From JABCPE02 sp963530295 (GTDB taxonomy: Bacteria; Bacteroidota; Bacteroidia; Flavobacteriales; Weeksellaceae): a stretch of 64,000 nucleotides of DNA. A program made the translations under genes and the position numbers. Below are positions 43,585-51,716 of this stretch, in pieces. The notes under the pieces are model-generated. The model worked only from the letters and a program-made list of their open reading frames with translations. It was not told the DNA's origin and searched no databases. Positions within the stretch are counted from its first letter, which is position 1; the number at the start of each line of letters is the position of its first letter. Location: positions 79,765 to 143,764 of the forward strand of contig CAUSCF010000003.1 of assembly GCA_963530295.1 (NCBI GenBank), in the 5' to 3' direction.

Positions 43585-43694
43585 ACATTTTTTTTTAAAC
43601 AGCTAAATTTATTTAATTATAGTTTAAAAAAGACCTCCCTAATAACAAATAAATAGCATAAATAAAGGAAATTTGTTTAATTGAAATTTAAAAA

Positions 43695-44828
43695 TTACAA
43701 TCTTTGCTTCAGCTGAGGTATGATTTGGTCTTTCCACTCATAAAAATCTCCAGCAAGAATATGCTCTCTAGCGGTTCTTACCAAATCTAAATAAAATGCC
43801 AAGTTGTGAATGGAAGCAATCTGTTTCGCTAAATATTCTTTCGCTACGAAAAGATGCCTTACATAGGCCTTGCTGTATTCTCTATCCACGAAACTTGTTC
43901 CAAATTCATCCAGCGGCGAAAAATCATCTTTCCACTTTTGGTTTTTCATGTTCATCACACCATTCCAAGTGAAAAGCATAGCGTTTCTGGCATTTCGTGT
44001 CGGCATTACACAGTCCATCATATCAATTCCCAGCCCGATGCTTTCCAGAATATTCCAAGGCGTCCCAACGCCCATTAGATATCGTGGTTTTTCTTTTGGG
44101 AGAATGTCTGTAACGATGTCTGTGATTTCGTACATTATTTCCTCAGGTTCTCCTACAGAAAGCCCGCCGATGGCATTTCCTGCGGCTCCTGCCTCTGAGA
44201 TAACCTCTGCGGAGATTTTTCTAAGGTCGTGATAAACAGAACCTTGGACAATCGGGAATAAATTCTGCTGATGTCCGTAGAGTTCTTTATTTGCAGTGGT
44301 CCAGTCAATACATCTTTTCAGCCAGCGGTGGGTAAGCTTCACGGATTCTTTGGCTTGGTTGTATTCGCATGGGTAAGGAGTACATTCATCAAAGGCCATG
44401 AAAATATCCGCGCCTATTTGTCGCTGGATTTCCATTGATTTTTCAGGAGAAATAAAATGATAGCTTCCGTCTATATGGGATTTGAATTTTACTCCTTCTT
44501 CGGTCATTTTTCTGCTTGCCGCCAAAGAAAATACCTGATAACCACCACTATCGGTAAGAATAGGTCTGTCCCAGTTCATAAACTGATGCAGTCCGCCTGC
44601 TTTCTGCATAATCTCCATACCTGGGCGGAGATACAGATGGTAGGTGTTTCCTAAGATGATTTGGGCTTTTATATCTTCTTTTAGTTCTCGTTGGTGAACG
44701 GTTTTTACGCTTGCCACCGTTCCCACAGGCATGAAAATAGGAGTTTGTATTTCTCCGTGGTCTGTGGTTATTTTCCCTGCGCGGGCTTTTCCAGTGGTAT
44801 TTTTTTCAACTTCAAAAAAATTCTTCAT
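43695..44828 (-). CDS. tgt: tRNA-guanine (queuine) transglycosylase, lacking the zinc cysteines
   Basis: 377 residues. Exchanges G34 of GUN-anticodon tRNAs for preQ1. General acid/base Asp93 is in LTDSGGYQVFSL, nucleophile Asp272 is in MMDCVMPTRNARN, and the substrate loop GGLSVGEP (221-228) is normal. The C-terminal zinc site is altered: where most bacterial enzymes have CxCxxC, this one has EFGTSFVDREYS (residues 308-319), no cysteine at all; only the histidine of IHNL (H341) remains. Other queuosine genes are absent here. It is the third gene of an operon after the glycosyltransferase and DUF4296 genes. Confidence 0.96.
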   Translation of the reverse strand: MKNFFEVEKNTTGKARAGKITTDHGEIQTPIFMPVGTVASVKTVHQRELKEDIKAQIILGNTYHLYLRPGMEIMQKAGGLHQFMNWDRPILTDSGGYQVFSLAASRKMTEEGVKFKSHIDGSYHFISPEKSMEIQRQIGADIFMAFDECTPYPCEYNQAKESVKLTHRWLKRCIDWTTANKELYGHQQNLFPIVQGSVYHDLRKISAEVISEAGAAGNAIGGLSVGEPEEIMYEITDIVTDILPKEKPRYLMGVGTPWNILESIGLGIDMMDCVMPTRNARNAMLFTWNGVMNMKNQKWKDDFSPLDEFGTSFVDREYSKAYVRHLFVAKEYLAKQIASIHNLAFYLDLVRTAREHILAGDFYEWKDQIIPQLKQRL

Positions 44829-44839
44829 AGAGGAATATT

Positions 44840-45199
44840 TTATTGTTCAGGTTTATTTTCGAATTTATTTTTCTTTAAATATTCTTTCATTTTTGGGTCT
44901 TTCTCCAAAATTATTTTTTTTGCATTGTCGTATATTTCATTCAGACTTTTGGAGTCGTGGATATAATAATTATAGCTATCCTTAAAATCACGAGCCGAGA
45001 TATTATGCTTTTTCAGAACAAAAAGATTGGCGTCTTCCAAGTCCATTTGGGGCTGAATCACATAGACCTGCTCATAGATGGCAAAATCTGCTATAACTTC
45101 TGATAGTTTTTCCTTACTGATGAGGTTTTTGGGTTTTTCGGCAGAATTATTACAAGAAAATAACGCCAGAAAAAGAACCATTACAAAGATTTTTTTCAT
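44840..45199 (-). CDS. DUF4296 lipoprotein
   Basis: 119 residues. Lipoprotein signal peptide ending in LFSC (cysteine 16). The mature helical part (LSEVIADFAIYEQVYVI..., HNISARDFKDSYNYYIHD...) is the DUF4296 pattern known from Bacteroidota; function unknown. It starts 2 nt after the glycosyltransferase stop and ends 11 nt before tgt, so it is co-transcribed with both. Confidence 0.85.
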   Translation of the reverse strand: MKKIFVMVLFLALFSCNNSAEKPKNLISKEKLSEVIADFAIYEQVYVIQPQMDLEDANLFVLKKHNISARDFKDSYNYYIHDSKSLNEIYDNAKKIILEKDPKMKEYLKKNKFENKPEQ

Positions 45200-45201
45200 A
45201 G

Positions 45202-45918
45202 TTATAAAGTTCCGAATAATGATTTTAATTTTAATTTAATAACACCAAAAATGGCTTCGGTGATGATACCGCCGTTCATCTTCGATTCTCCCTGCGTTCT
45301 GTCAGTGAAGATGATAGGAATTTCTACTAATTTTAGACCTTTTTTGAATGCGCGATATTTCATCTCAACCTGAAAACCATAGCCTTTTAGTCTGATTTTG
45401 TCTAAACCGATGTTTTCCAGTGCTTTTCTCGAAAAACAAACAAAACCAGCTGTGGTGTCATGAATAGGAATTCCTAAAATAAATCTCACATATTTAGACG
45501 CGAAATAAGACAGCAGCACCCTGCTCATGGGCCAATTGACCACATTCACGCCCTTGCAGTATCTAGAACCTATGGACATATCGGCATTTTGACAGGCTTC
45601 CAATAATTTTGGTAAGTCATTGGGATTGTGTGAGAAATCAGCATCCATCTCAAAAATATAATCATAATTATGACGAAGTGCCCAGCCAAAGCCGTGCAGA
45701 TAAGCCTTTCCTAAACCATTTTTAGCTTTTCTAACGCTCAAATGGAGATGTGCAGGAAACTCATTTTGAAGGGTTTTTACAATCTCCGCAGTGCCGTCAG
45801 GAGAGGAATCGTCCACGACTAAAATATGAAAATCTTGTCCCAAAGAAAATATAGCCGAAATAATATCTCGGATATTTTCTTTCTCGTTGTAAGTAGGGAT
45901 AATAACTAACTTTTTCAT
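45202..45918 (-). CDS. Family 2 glycosyltransferase, polyprenol-phosphate mannose synthase-like
   Basis: 238 residues, soluble. GT-A fold: VIIPTYNEKENI at the N-terminus, VVDDSSPDGTAEI with the nucleotide-binding DD, the metal DxD in EMDADFSHNP, GSRYCKGVNVVNWP and FTDRTQGESKM near the end. This set of motifs is typical of dolichol-/polyprenol-phosphate mannose synthases that transfer a sugar to a lipid carrier at the inner membrane. First gene of the tgt operon, with its own -10 element. Confidence 0.92.
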   Translation of the reverse strand: MKKLVIIPTYNEKENIRDIISAIFSLGQDFHILVVDDSSPDGTAEIVKTLQNEFPAHLHLSVRKAKNGLGKAYLHGFGWALRHNYDYIFEMDADFSHNPNDLPKLLEACQNADMSIGSRYCKGVNVVNWPMSRVLLSYFASKYVRFILGIPIHDTTAGFVCFSRKALENIGLDKIRLKGYGFQVEMKYRAFKKGLKLVEIPIIFTDRTQGESKMNGGIITEAIFGVIKLKLKSLFGTL

Positions 45919-45931
45919 TCAGAATAAGGTG

Positions 45932-45939
45932 CAAATATA
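45932..45939 (-). promoter_or_regulatory. -10 element for the glycosyltransferase-DUF4296-tgt operon
   Basis: Minus-strand TATATTTG, 13 nt before the start at 45918. Confidence 0.5.
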
Positions 45940-45980
45940 ATCTTTTTTAAATCTTCAGGTTTAAAAATAATATAAAACCT

Positions 45981-45988
45981 TATTTTTG
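45981..45988 (+). promoter_or_regulatory. -10 element for the DUF4271 gene
   Basis: TATTTTTG, 17 nt before the GTG start at 46006. Divergent from the previous promoter. Confidence 0.5.
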
Positions 45989-46005
45989 TTGAAAAATTTT
46001 TTTGA

Positions 46006-46647
46006 GTGGTTAGAATCGTTGAAAACCATGATTGGGTTATTTTTACCCTTCTTGGGCTAGGAGTAGTATATTTGATTTTGTTTAACTGGGTACAGAAAGA
46101 GGTTTCCTTCAGGGAATATCTTTTGCAGTCTTATGGAGAGGCTCAGAATAATCTGCTCAGTTGGGTATTTGTCAGTTGTGTTTTTATTGTCAGTCAAGCT
46201 CTTTTGTTGGCTCAGTATATTCCCATTGTTCCTCGTTATATATCGGACAATGATATTTCGGGCTGGGTTCCTAATAAGATAGGATTTATGATAATAATCC
46301 TGAGTGCTTATTATTTACTAAAAGCGCTCATTACTTTATTGTTTTATAGAGCGGTTACCCGACCTAAAAAATGGATGGTTCTGGGATTCATTGCTCAGCG
46401 GTTTTATTTTGTAGAATCTCTTTTAATAATGCTGGCTGTAATTGTCCATTACTACTTAGGAGTTGATAAGCAGCGGGTTTACCTTGTGTATGTAATTACA
46501 GGATTGGTCTTTTTTGTCATAAAAAATATATGTTATTTTCTCCATAAAGAAAAGCCTTTGCCAGAGGAGTGGTATTATAAAATTTTGTATATTTGCACGC
46601 TCCAAATTTTGCCTATGCTGGCGGTTTGGAAGTTTGTATTTTTATGA
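46006..46647 (+). CDS. DUF4271 membrane protein with GTG start
   Basis: 213 residues, about six hydrophobic segments. The start RIVENHDWVIF is the family hallmark. Codon 1 is GTG; a TGA stop lies directly before it in frame, and no ATG follows within the conserved N-terminus, so GTG is the forced start. DUF4271 is restricted to Bacteroidota and usually precedes hemD, as it does here (14 nt gap), but its role is unknown. Confidence 0.85.
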   Translation: MVRIVENHDWVIFTLLGLGVVYLILFNWVQKEVSFREYLLQSYGEAQNNLLSWVFVSCVFIVSQALLLAQYIPIVPRYISDNDISGWVPNKIGFMIIILSAYYLLKALITLLFYRAVTRPKKWMVLGFIAQRFYFVESLLIMLAVIVHYYLGVDKQRVYLVYVITGLVFFVIKNICYFLHKEKPLPEEWYYKILYICTLQILPMLAVWKFVFL

Positions 46648-46661
46648 ACCTATAAGGATAA

Positions 46662-47405
46662 ATGATGAAAGTAAGGTCAATATTGGTATCACAACCAGCA
46701 CCAAGTGCAGAATCTTCTCCATATTTGGAGCTTTTAAAAAGGGAAAAAATAAAGGTGGATTTCCGTTCCTTTATACAAGTAGCGGGAGTAGATGCAAGGG
46801 AGTTCAGACAGCAAAAAATAGATATTTCACAGTATACAGGGATAATATTCACAAGTAGAGGAGCTATTGACCATTATTTTAGATTGGCAGAAGAGCTTCG
46901 TTTCCAAGTGCCAGACAGCATGAGATATATCTGTCAATCTGAAGCTGTAGCGAACTATTTGCAAAAACATATTGTTTACAGAAAGAGAAAAATAAGTTTT
47001 GGAGAGAAAACAGTGGCAGATATGCTGCCTTTGTTCAAAAAATTTCCAGATGAAAAATACCTTCTGCCGTGTTCTGATGTGATGGGAGATGATATCCCTA
47101 AGGTTTTGGATAGCTCTGGAATAGACTGGACAAAAGCAGTGATGTACAAAACGGTAAGCAGTGACTTGTCTGATGTAAAACTTAAGGATTATGACATGCT
47201 GGTGTTTTTCAGTCCGCAGGGAATAAAATCTTTATTCAAGAATTTTGAAGATTTTAAACAAGGAGACAAAAAAATAGGTGTCTTTGGTGAGGGAACCAGA
47301 CTGGCTGCGGAAGAAGCAGGATTGCGCGTGGATGTAATGGCGCCTACAAAGGAAACTCCTTCTATGGCTATGGCAATAGAAAAATATATTGCAAATAGTA
47401 AATAA
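46662..47405 (+). CDS. hemD: Uroporphyrinogen-III synthase
   Basis: 247 residues. Cyclises hydroxymethylbilane to uroporphyrinogen III in heme synthesis. HemD sequences are poorly conserved; the call rests on the two-domain alternating pattern with IIFTSRGAIDHYF, YICQSEAVANYL, LPCSDVMGDDIPKVL and DMLVFFSPQGIKSLF, and on its neighbour DUF4271, a common pairing in this phylum. Two ATG codons in tandem (46662, 46665) could serve as start; an AAGGA stretch 7 nt before the first is one of the few Shine-Dalgarno-like sites in the window. Confidence 0.85.
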   Translation: MMKVRSILVSQPAPSAESSPYLELLKREKIKVDFRSFIQVAGVDAREFRQQKIDISQYTGIIFTSRGAIDHYFRLAEELRFQVPDSMRYICQSEAVANYLQKHIVYRKRKISFGEKTVADMLPLFKKFPDEKYLLPCSDVMGDDIPKVLDSSGIDWTKAVMYKTVSSDLSDVKLKDYDMLVFFSPQGIKSLFKNFEDFKQGDKKIGVFGEGTRLAAEEAGLRVDVMAPTKETPSMAMAIEKYIANSK

Positions 47406-47488
47406 ATAGCTAAGATTATTTTATTTGTGCTATTCTATTTCCTATGAAATGATGGATAAAAGGATGACTAAACGAACGCTTTGAAATA

Positions 47489-49426
47489 ATGAAAAACCTT
47501 CGGATAACAGAGTATAAAGTTCTCTTTTACAGATTGTTTTTAGTATATCTGTTTTATTTTTTTGTACGCCTTACCTTTTACGGATTTAATAAGGAATATC
47601 TTTCCGTTTCGGGGGTTGGAGACTTTTTTCGATTGGCTTTCTATGGTCTTCTTTTTGATACGGCGGCCATTATTTATATTAATTTATTGTTTATTTTCCT
47701 GAGCATAATTCCAATTCTTATCAATACGAAACCCAAATACCAAAAAGTGCTGTTTTGGGTGTATTTTCTGTTTAATATTCCTGCTTATATGCTCAATTTT
47801 GTAGATACGGCATATTTTTCTTATAATAAAACGCGCCTTACTACTAATGACTGGGGGCTGATTCAAAATGAAAACAACCCTATCGGTCTTTTGGGCGGGT
47901 TTTTAGTGCAGTATAGAATGATATTCTTAAGTTTCTTGCTTTTATGTGGATTATGGATTTTTCTTTATAGAAAGGAGGGAATTGCTGAACAGCGTATTCT
48001 TAATAGGAAAAAGTACTTTATTACCTCTATTCTTGTTATTGTAATGTTTGTACCTACCTTAATCTTCGGAATACGCGGAATGTCTTTTAAAAGAGGGGTT
48101 GTTCCACTTACTGTAATGGACGCTAATAAGTATGCAGAAGATATTTCTCAAGTAAATATTTTACTAAATACTCCATTTACTATTTTTCGTACGATGGGTA
48201 AAAATAAAGGTTTTCAAGAATATAAATTTACAACACAAGATTATATTACAGAGAACATTAAACCCATAAAACAGTATAATCGCCAAGTTCTTGAAAAACC
48301 AAATGTTGTTCTGATTATTCTTGAAGGAATGGGAGCAGAGTATTTTGGAATAATGAACAAAAACACCAATATTCCTAATTATAAATCTTATACACCATTT
48401 CTGGATTCTTTGGCTCAGCAGGGTTTCTATTTCACAAATATCTATTCCAATAGCATCCATTCTATTGAGGGAATCTCTGCCGTAACAGCAGGTATGCCCA
48501 CTTTTGAAAAGGCTTTTGTGCAGTCTGCTTATTCACAGAGAAAACTATCATCAGTTGCTAATATAGCACGAAAATTGGGCTATCAAACAATGTTTGCCCA
48601 TGGAGCGACCAATGGTTCTATGAATTTTAATGGATTTACTAAACAGATAGGATATGAATCTTATTTAGGGCGCACAGAATTTAACGATGAGCGTTTTTAT
48701 AATGGCAGCTGGGGAATAGATGATGAACCTTTCTTACAATATTTCGCTAAAGAAGTAAACAAGATGCACTCTCCTTTTTTAGCAACGGTTTTTACACTTT
48801 CTTCTCATGACCCATATACCGTGCCGGAGAAATATAAAAACCGCTTTAATAGAGGAGATATGCCAATGCATAATGTAGTGGAGTATACCGATTTTTCTAT
48901 AAAAAAATTCTTTGAAACGGTGCATAAAGAAGAATGGTATCACAATACTATCTTTGTTATTATTCCGGATCATACCATTAAAAATTTTTATGGTTATTAT
49001 AGCCAAAAAATACCGCATTATAAAATACCCATTATCCTTTTTAGTCCTAATAAAAACCTTATCCCACAAGGGACTTCCGATGTGTTAGGACAGCAAATAG
49101 ATATTTTTCCAACAATTGTTGATCTGATTGGATACCAAAAACCTTTCCGCTCGTGGGGGCGTAGTTTAATGTCTGATAAAAACGAGACGCCTCGTGCTTT
49201 TGTTACCAATACCAATTTTTACCAGCTTATTCAGGGGAATTATATTTATGTTTTGGATACTAAGGGAGAAACCATTGGTATCTATGACAAGGAAGATATC
49301 AATCTTACTAAGAATCTTAAAGACAAACCGCTTAATAATGAAATGAAAAAAGGCGTTGCTGATATGCGGGCATTTATGCAGGATTTTATGGATAGAATTA
49401 TTAATGATAAGTTGGATAACCACTAA
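47489..49426 (+). CDS. LTA synthase-like sulfatase-fold membrane transferase (1)
   Basis: 645 residues. Five hydrophobic segments in residues 1-215, then a periplasmic alkaline-phosphatase-fold domain (about 265-620). The metal-binding glutamate is E279 (LIILEGMGAEYFG). The nucleophile position holds serine, S325 in HSIEGISA, where LtaS has threonine and where the second copy in this window has threonine. Later metal ligands are in SHDPYTVP, IIPDHTIK and QQIDIFPT. Members transfer phosphoglycerol or phosphoethanolamine to envelope glycans or lipids; the substrate here is unknown. Confidence 0.9.
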   Translation: MKNLRITEYKVLFYRLFLVYLFYFFVRLTFYGFNKEYLSVSGVGDFFRLAFYGLLFDTAAIIYINLLFIFLSIIPILINTKPKYQKVLFWVYFLFNIPAYMLNFVDTAYFSYNKTRLTTNDWGLIQNENNPIGLLGGFLVQYRMIFLSFLLLCGLWIFLYRKEGIAEQRILNRKKYFITSILVIVMFVPTLIFGIRGMSFKRGVVPLTVMDANKYAEDISQVNILLNTPFTIFRTMGKNKGFQEYKFTTQDYITENIKPIKQYNRQVLEKPNVVLIILEGMGAEYFGIMNKNTNIPNYKSYTPFLDSLAQQGFYFTNIYSNSIHSIEGISAVTAGMPTFEKAFVQSAYSQRKLSSVANIARKLGYQTMFAHGATNGSMNFNGFTKQIGYESYLGRTEFNDERFYNGSWGIDDEPFLQYFAKEVNKMHSPFLATVFTLSSHDPYTVPEKYKNRFNRGDMPMHNVVEYTDFSIKKFFETVHKEEWYHNTIFVIIPDHTIKNFYGYYSQKIPHYKIPIILFSPNKNLIPQGTSDVLGQQIDIFPTIVDLIGYQKPFRSWGRSLMSDKNETPRAFVTNTNFYQLIQGNYIYVLDTKGETIGIYDKEDINLTKNLKDKPLNNEMKKGVADMRAFMQDFMDRIINDKLDNH

Positions 49427-49463
49427 GAAAGTTGAGCGGATTTACCATTAAATCAAAAAAAGA

Positions 49464-50102
49464 ATAAAAGCATTAGTCATCGGTGCTACGGGAGCGACAG
49501 GAAAGGAGTTGGTCGCACAGCTGTTAGAAGATGAGGCTTTTACGGATGTGCATATTTTCGTGCGCAGGGCTTATAATTGTCAAAATCCCAAGCTATACAC
49601 ACATATTATTGATTTTGAAAAACCACAAACATGGGCGGCTTTGCTTCATGGTGATGTGGCTTTCTCTTGTCTTGGGATTACTCTTGCACAAGCAGGAAGC
49701 AAAGAGGCGCAGTGGCAGGTAGATTACGATTATCAGCTACATTTTGCGGAAAACTGCAGTAAAAATCATGTCAAAACCTTTGTGCTGGTATCCGCAGCAA
49801 GGGCAGATGCAAAGTCTGCTATATACTACTCTAAAATGAAAGGCATGCTGGAAGATGTTGTAAAAAAACTCCCTTTTGACCGACTTTTTATTTTACAGCC
49901 ATCTATTTTGGAAAGAAATGATTCCAGCCGTTTAGGAGAAAATTTCAGCCTTAAAGCCATCAAATTATTCAATAAAATAGGACTATTCCGTAAATACCGC
50001 CCGATATCCACAGCTGTATTAGCCCAAAAGATGATAAAACTTGCCAAAACAGAGCAAAAAGGCATAAAGACTATTGCCTTGGAGCAGATATTCAAGGTGT
50101 GA
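49464..50102 (+). CDS. NAD(P)H-binding (atypical SDR) protein without a canonical start codon
   Basis: About 212 residues. The Rossmann loop ALVIGATGATGKELV is coded at 49470-49511, but no ATG, GTG or TTG precedes it in frame after the TAA at 49449-49451. The candidates are ATA at 49464, which gives the normal family N-terminus, or ATC at 49452. The first usual start codon, TTG at 49509, would delete the cofactor loop. The remainder (HIFVRR, VAFSCLGITLAQAGSKEAQWQVDYDY, LVSAARADAKSAIYYSKMKG) matches NAD(P)-binding oxidoreductase-like proteins. Start mutation, rare start or sequencing error are all possible. Confidence 0.7.
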   Translation: MKALVIGATGATGKELVAQLLEDEAFTDVHIFVRRAYNCQNPKLYTHIIDFEKPQTWAALLHGDVAFSCLGITLAQAGSKEAQWQVDYDYQLHFAENCSKNHVKTFVLVSAARADAKSAIYYSKMKGMLEDVVKKLPFDRLFILQPSILERNDSSRLGENFSLKAIKLFNKIGLFRKYRPISTAVLAQKMIKLAKTEQKGIKTIALEQIFKV

Positions 50103-50121
50103 TGTTTCTTTTAAGTCTATT

Positions 50122-51431
50122 TTAAAAACGAAATTTACCCGAAATCTTACTAAAAACAGCCGCTGTTACGAAGACGACAAATGAAGGGAGGAGCCATTCT
50201 AAGTTGTAATCGCTTAGCGGCAGATGTTCCTTCCAGTCGTATAGATGGTGCATTTCGGTTCCCATATTCCTTAAACTTGAAATAAGTGAAAGCAAGGCCG
50301 TGGTCAAGATACTCATAATGTAAGGCAGCCGGCTGCTCACGAACTTTTCAAACAAAAGCACATATAAAATAAGCGTAAAGACAATAGGGTAGATAAACAG
50401 CAAGATATGTATAGCGTAATCTATAATGCTGTCCACACTATTGATAGAAAGCACCGCCGAAATAAGAGAGCTTGCTATCACCCCTGTCTTATAGGAAATA
50501 AAGTTTTGAGTCAATTCTTCAAAAAAAGCCCCTACTGCCGAAGTCAGTGCAATAGCAGTCGTTAGACAAGCCAAAGCAATCGCTATGGCAATACTGATGC
50601 TTCCCCAGCGACCTAATATAGAATGTGAAATATGCAGCAGCAGATCCGTGCGGGAGACTTGTTTGCTCAGCGGATAAGCGGATAATCAGTTACTGCTCCC
50701 AGATAAATAAGCCCGCCGTAGATAACCAGCAGACAAAGAGTAGAGACTGCTCCCGCGAAAAAGGTTACAGAAGTCCGCTCATGGCGTTTAGTGTAGCCCT
50801 TGTCCGTTACCGCCCTGATGATGATGCCTGCAAATATCACCGAAGCCAAAACATCCAAAGTCTGGTAGCCTTCAGTAAAACCAAAAATAAAACTCTCGGC
50901 AGAAGTATGCGTGGCAGGTGTTTCAGCAGAGGGAGCTTGCAAAATGCCCAATACTATCAATAAAGCCAAAACAACCAAAAGAAAAGGCGTTAAAAATTTA
51001 CCAATAATATCTACAATCTTTGACTTTGAAAGAGAAAGAGCCAGCACCAATCCAAAGAAAATCACAGCAAACACCTTTTTTGACAAACTCGGAAATAAAG
51101 GTTCTATACCAACCTCAAATGTCGTAGCAGCAGTGCGCGGAATAGCTACCAAAGGGCCTATACATAGAATAACTAGTAAAGTAATAATTTTAATAAGCAG
51201 CGGATGTGTTTTCTGCCTTAAGTCCGTAAAGTTTGTACCTGCTTTCGCCACCATCAGCACCCCCAGAAAAGGAGCAATAATAGCTGTAATAAAAAAGCCA
51301 GCCAATGCTATCAGCCATTCACTTCCTGTCTCCAAACCTATAAAAGGAGGCAGAATAAGATTTCCAGCACCAAAAAACATCGCAAACAAGGCAAACCCAA
51401 CCATAATAATAGTATTCAGCTTTGATTTCAT
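50122..51431 (-). pseudogene. brnQ: Branched-chain amino-acid transporter BrnQ, frameshifted by an 8-bp tandem duplication
   Basis: LIVCS-family cation symporter for Leu, Ile and Val. The front part (51431 to 50667) is intact: MKSKLNTIIMVGFALFAMFFGAGNLILPPFIG is the BrnQ signature, and helices run up to YLGAVTDYPLIR before a stop. The tail continues in another frame as PLSKQVSRTDLLLHISHSILGRWGSISIAIAIALACLTTAIALTS and on to 50122. The break coincides with two perfect copies of AGCGGATA (50669-50684, plus strand). Removing one copy restores a single frame of about 434 residues. Everything else looks functional, so the change is recent, or reversible by slippage. Confidence 0.9.
50669..50684 (-). 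repeat. 8-bp tandem duplication inside brnQ
   Basis: Plus strand AGCGGATA twice in a row; minus strand TATCCGCT twice. It shifts the brnQ frame. Confidence 0.95.
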
Positions 51432-51686
51432 AAGTTTTTACAGAAAAAAGTAAAAAAAGAAGCAACTAAAAGCAAATAATGTAACAAATAAAGGTATTAT
51501 CTTTCAAAAAAACAAATTTTATTTAAAATACATCACATTTTATAAATAAAAAAGAAGAAATATAAATTTTTTATTAAAATAATTGAAAAACTTTCAGTTC
51601 CTTATATTTTTAATCAAAATCTTTTAATAACTATTGCTGAAGGATTTTTTGATAAAACTATTGAAAATTGAATGAAAACCTTTCAC

Positions 51687-51694
51687 TATCTTTG
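51687..51694 (+). promoter_or_regulatory. -10 element for the oligopeptidase gene
   Basis: TATCTTTG, 22 nt before the ATG, with TTG 16 nt upstream. The rest of the 285-bp gap 51432-51716 is very A/T-rich; I saw no other element. Confidence 0.5.
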
Positions 51695-51716
51695 TCGCCT
51701 TTAAAGGTTAAAACCT

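Noticed and set aside
43557..43694. preQ1 riboswitch or tgt terminator near tgt
   Set aside because: tgt is preceded by only 11 nt after the DUF4296 gene, so there is no room for a riboswitch; the A/T-rich hairpin after tgt has an A-run instead of a T-run on the relevant strand and is not convincing.
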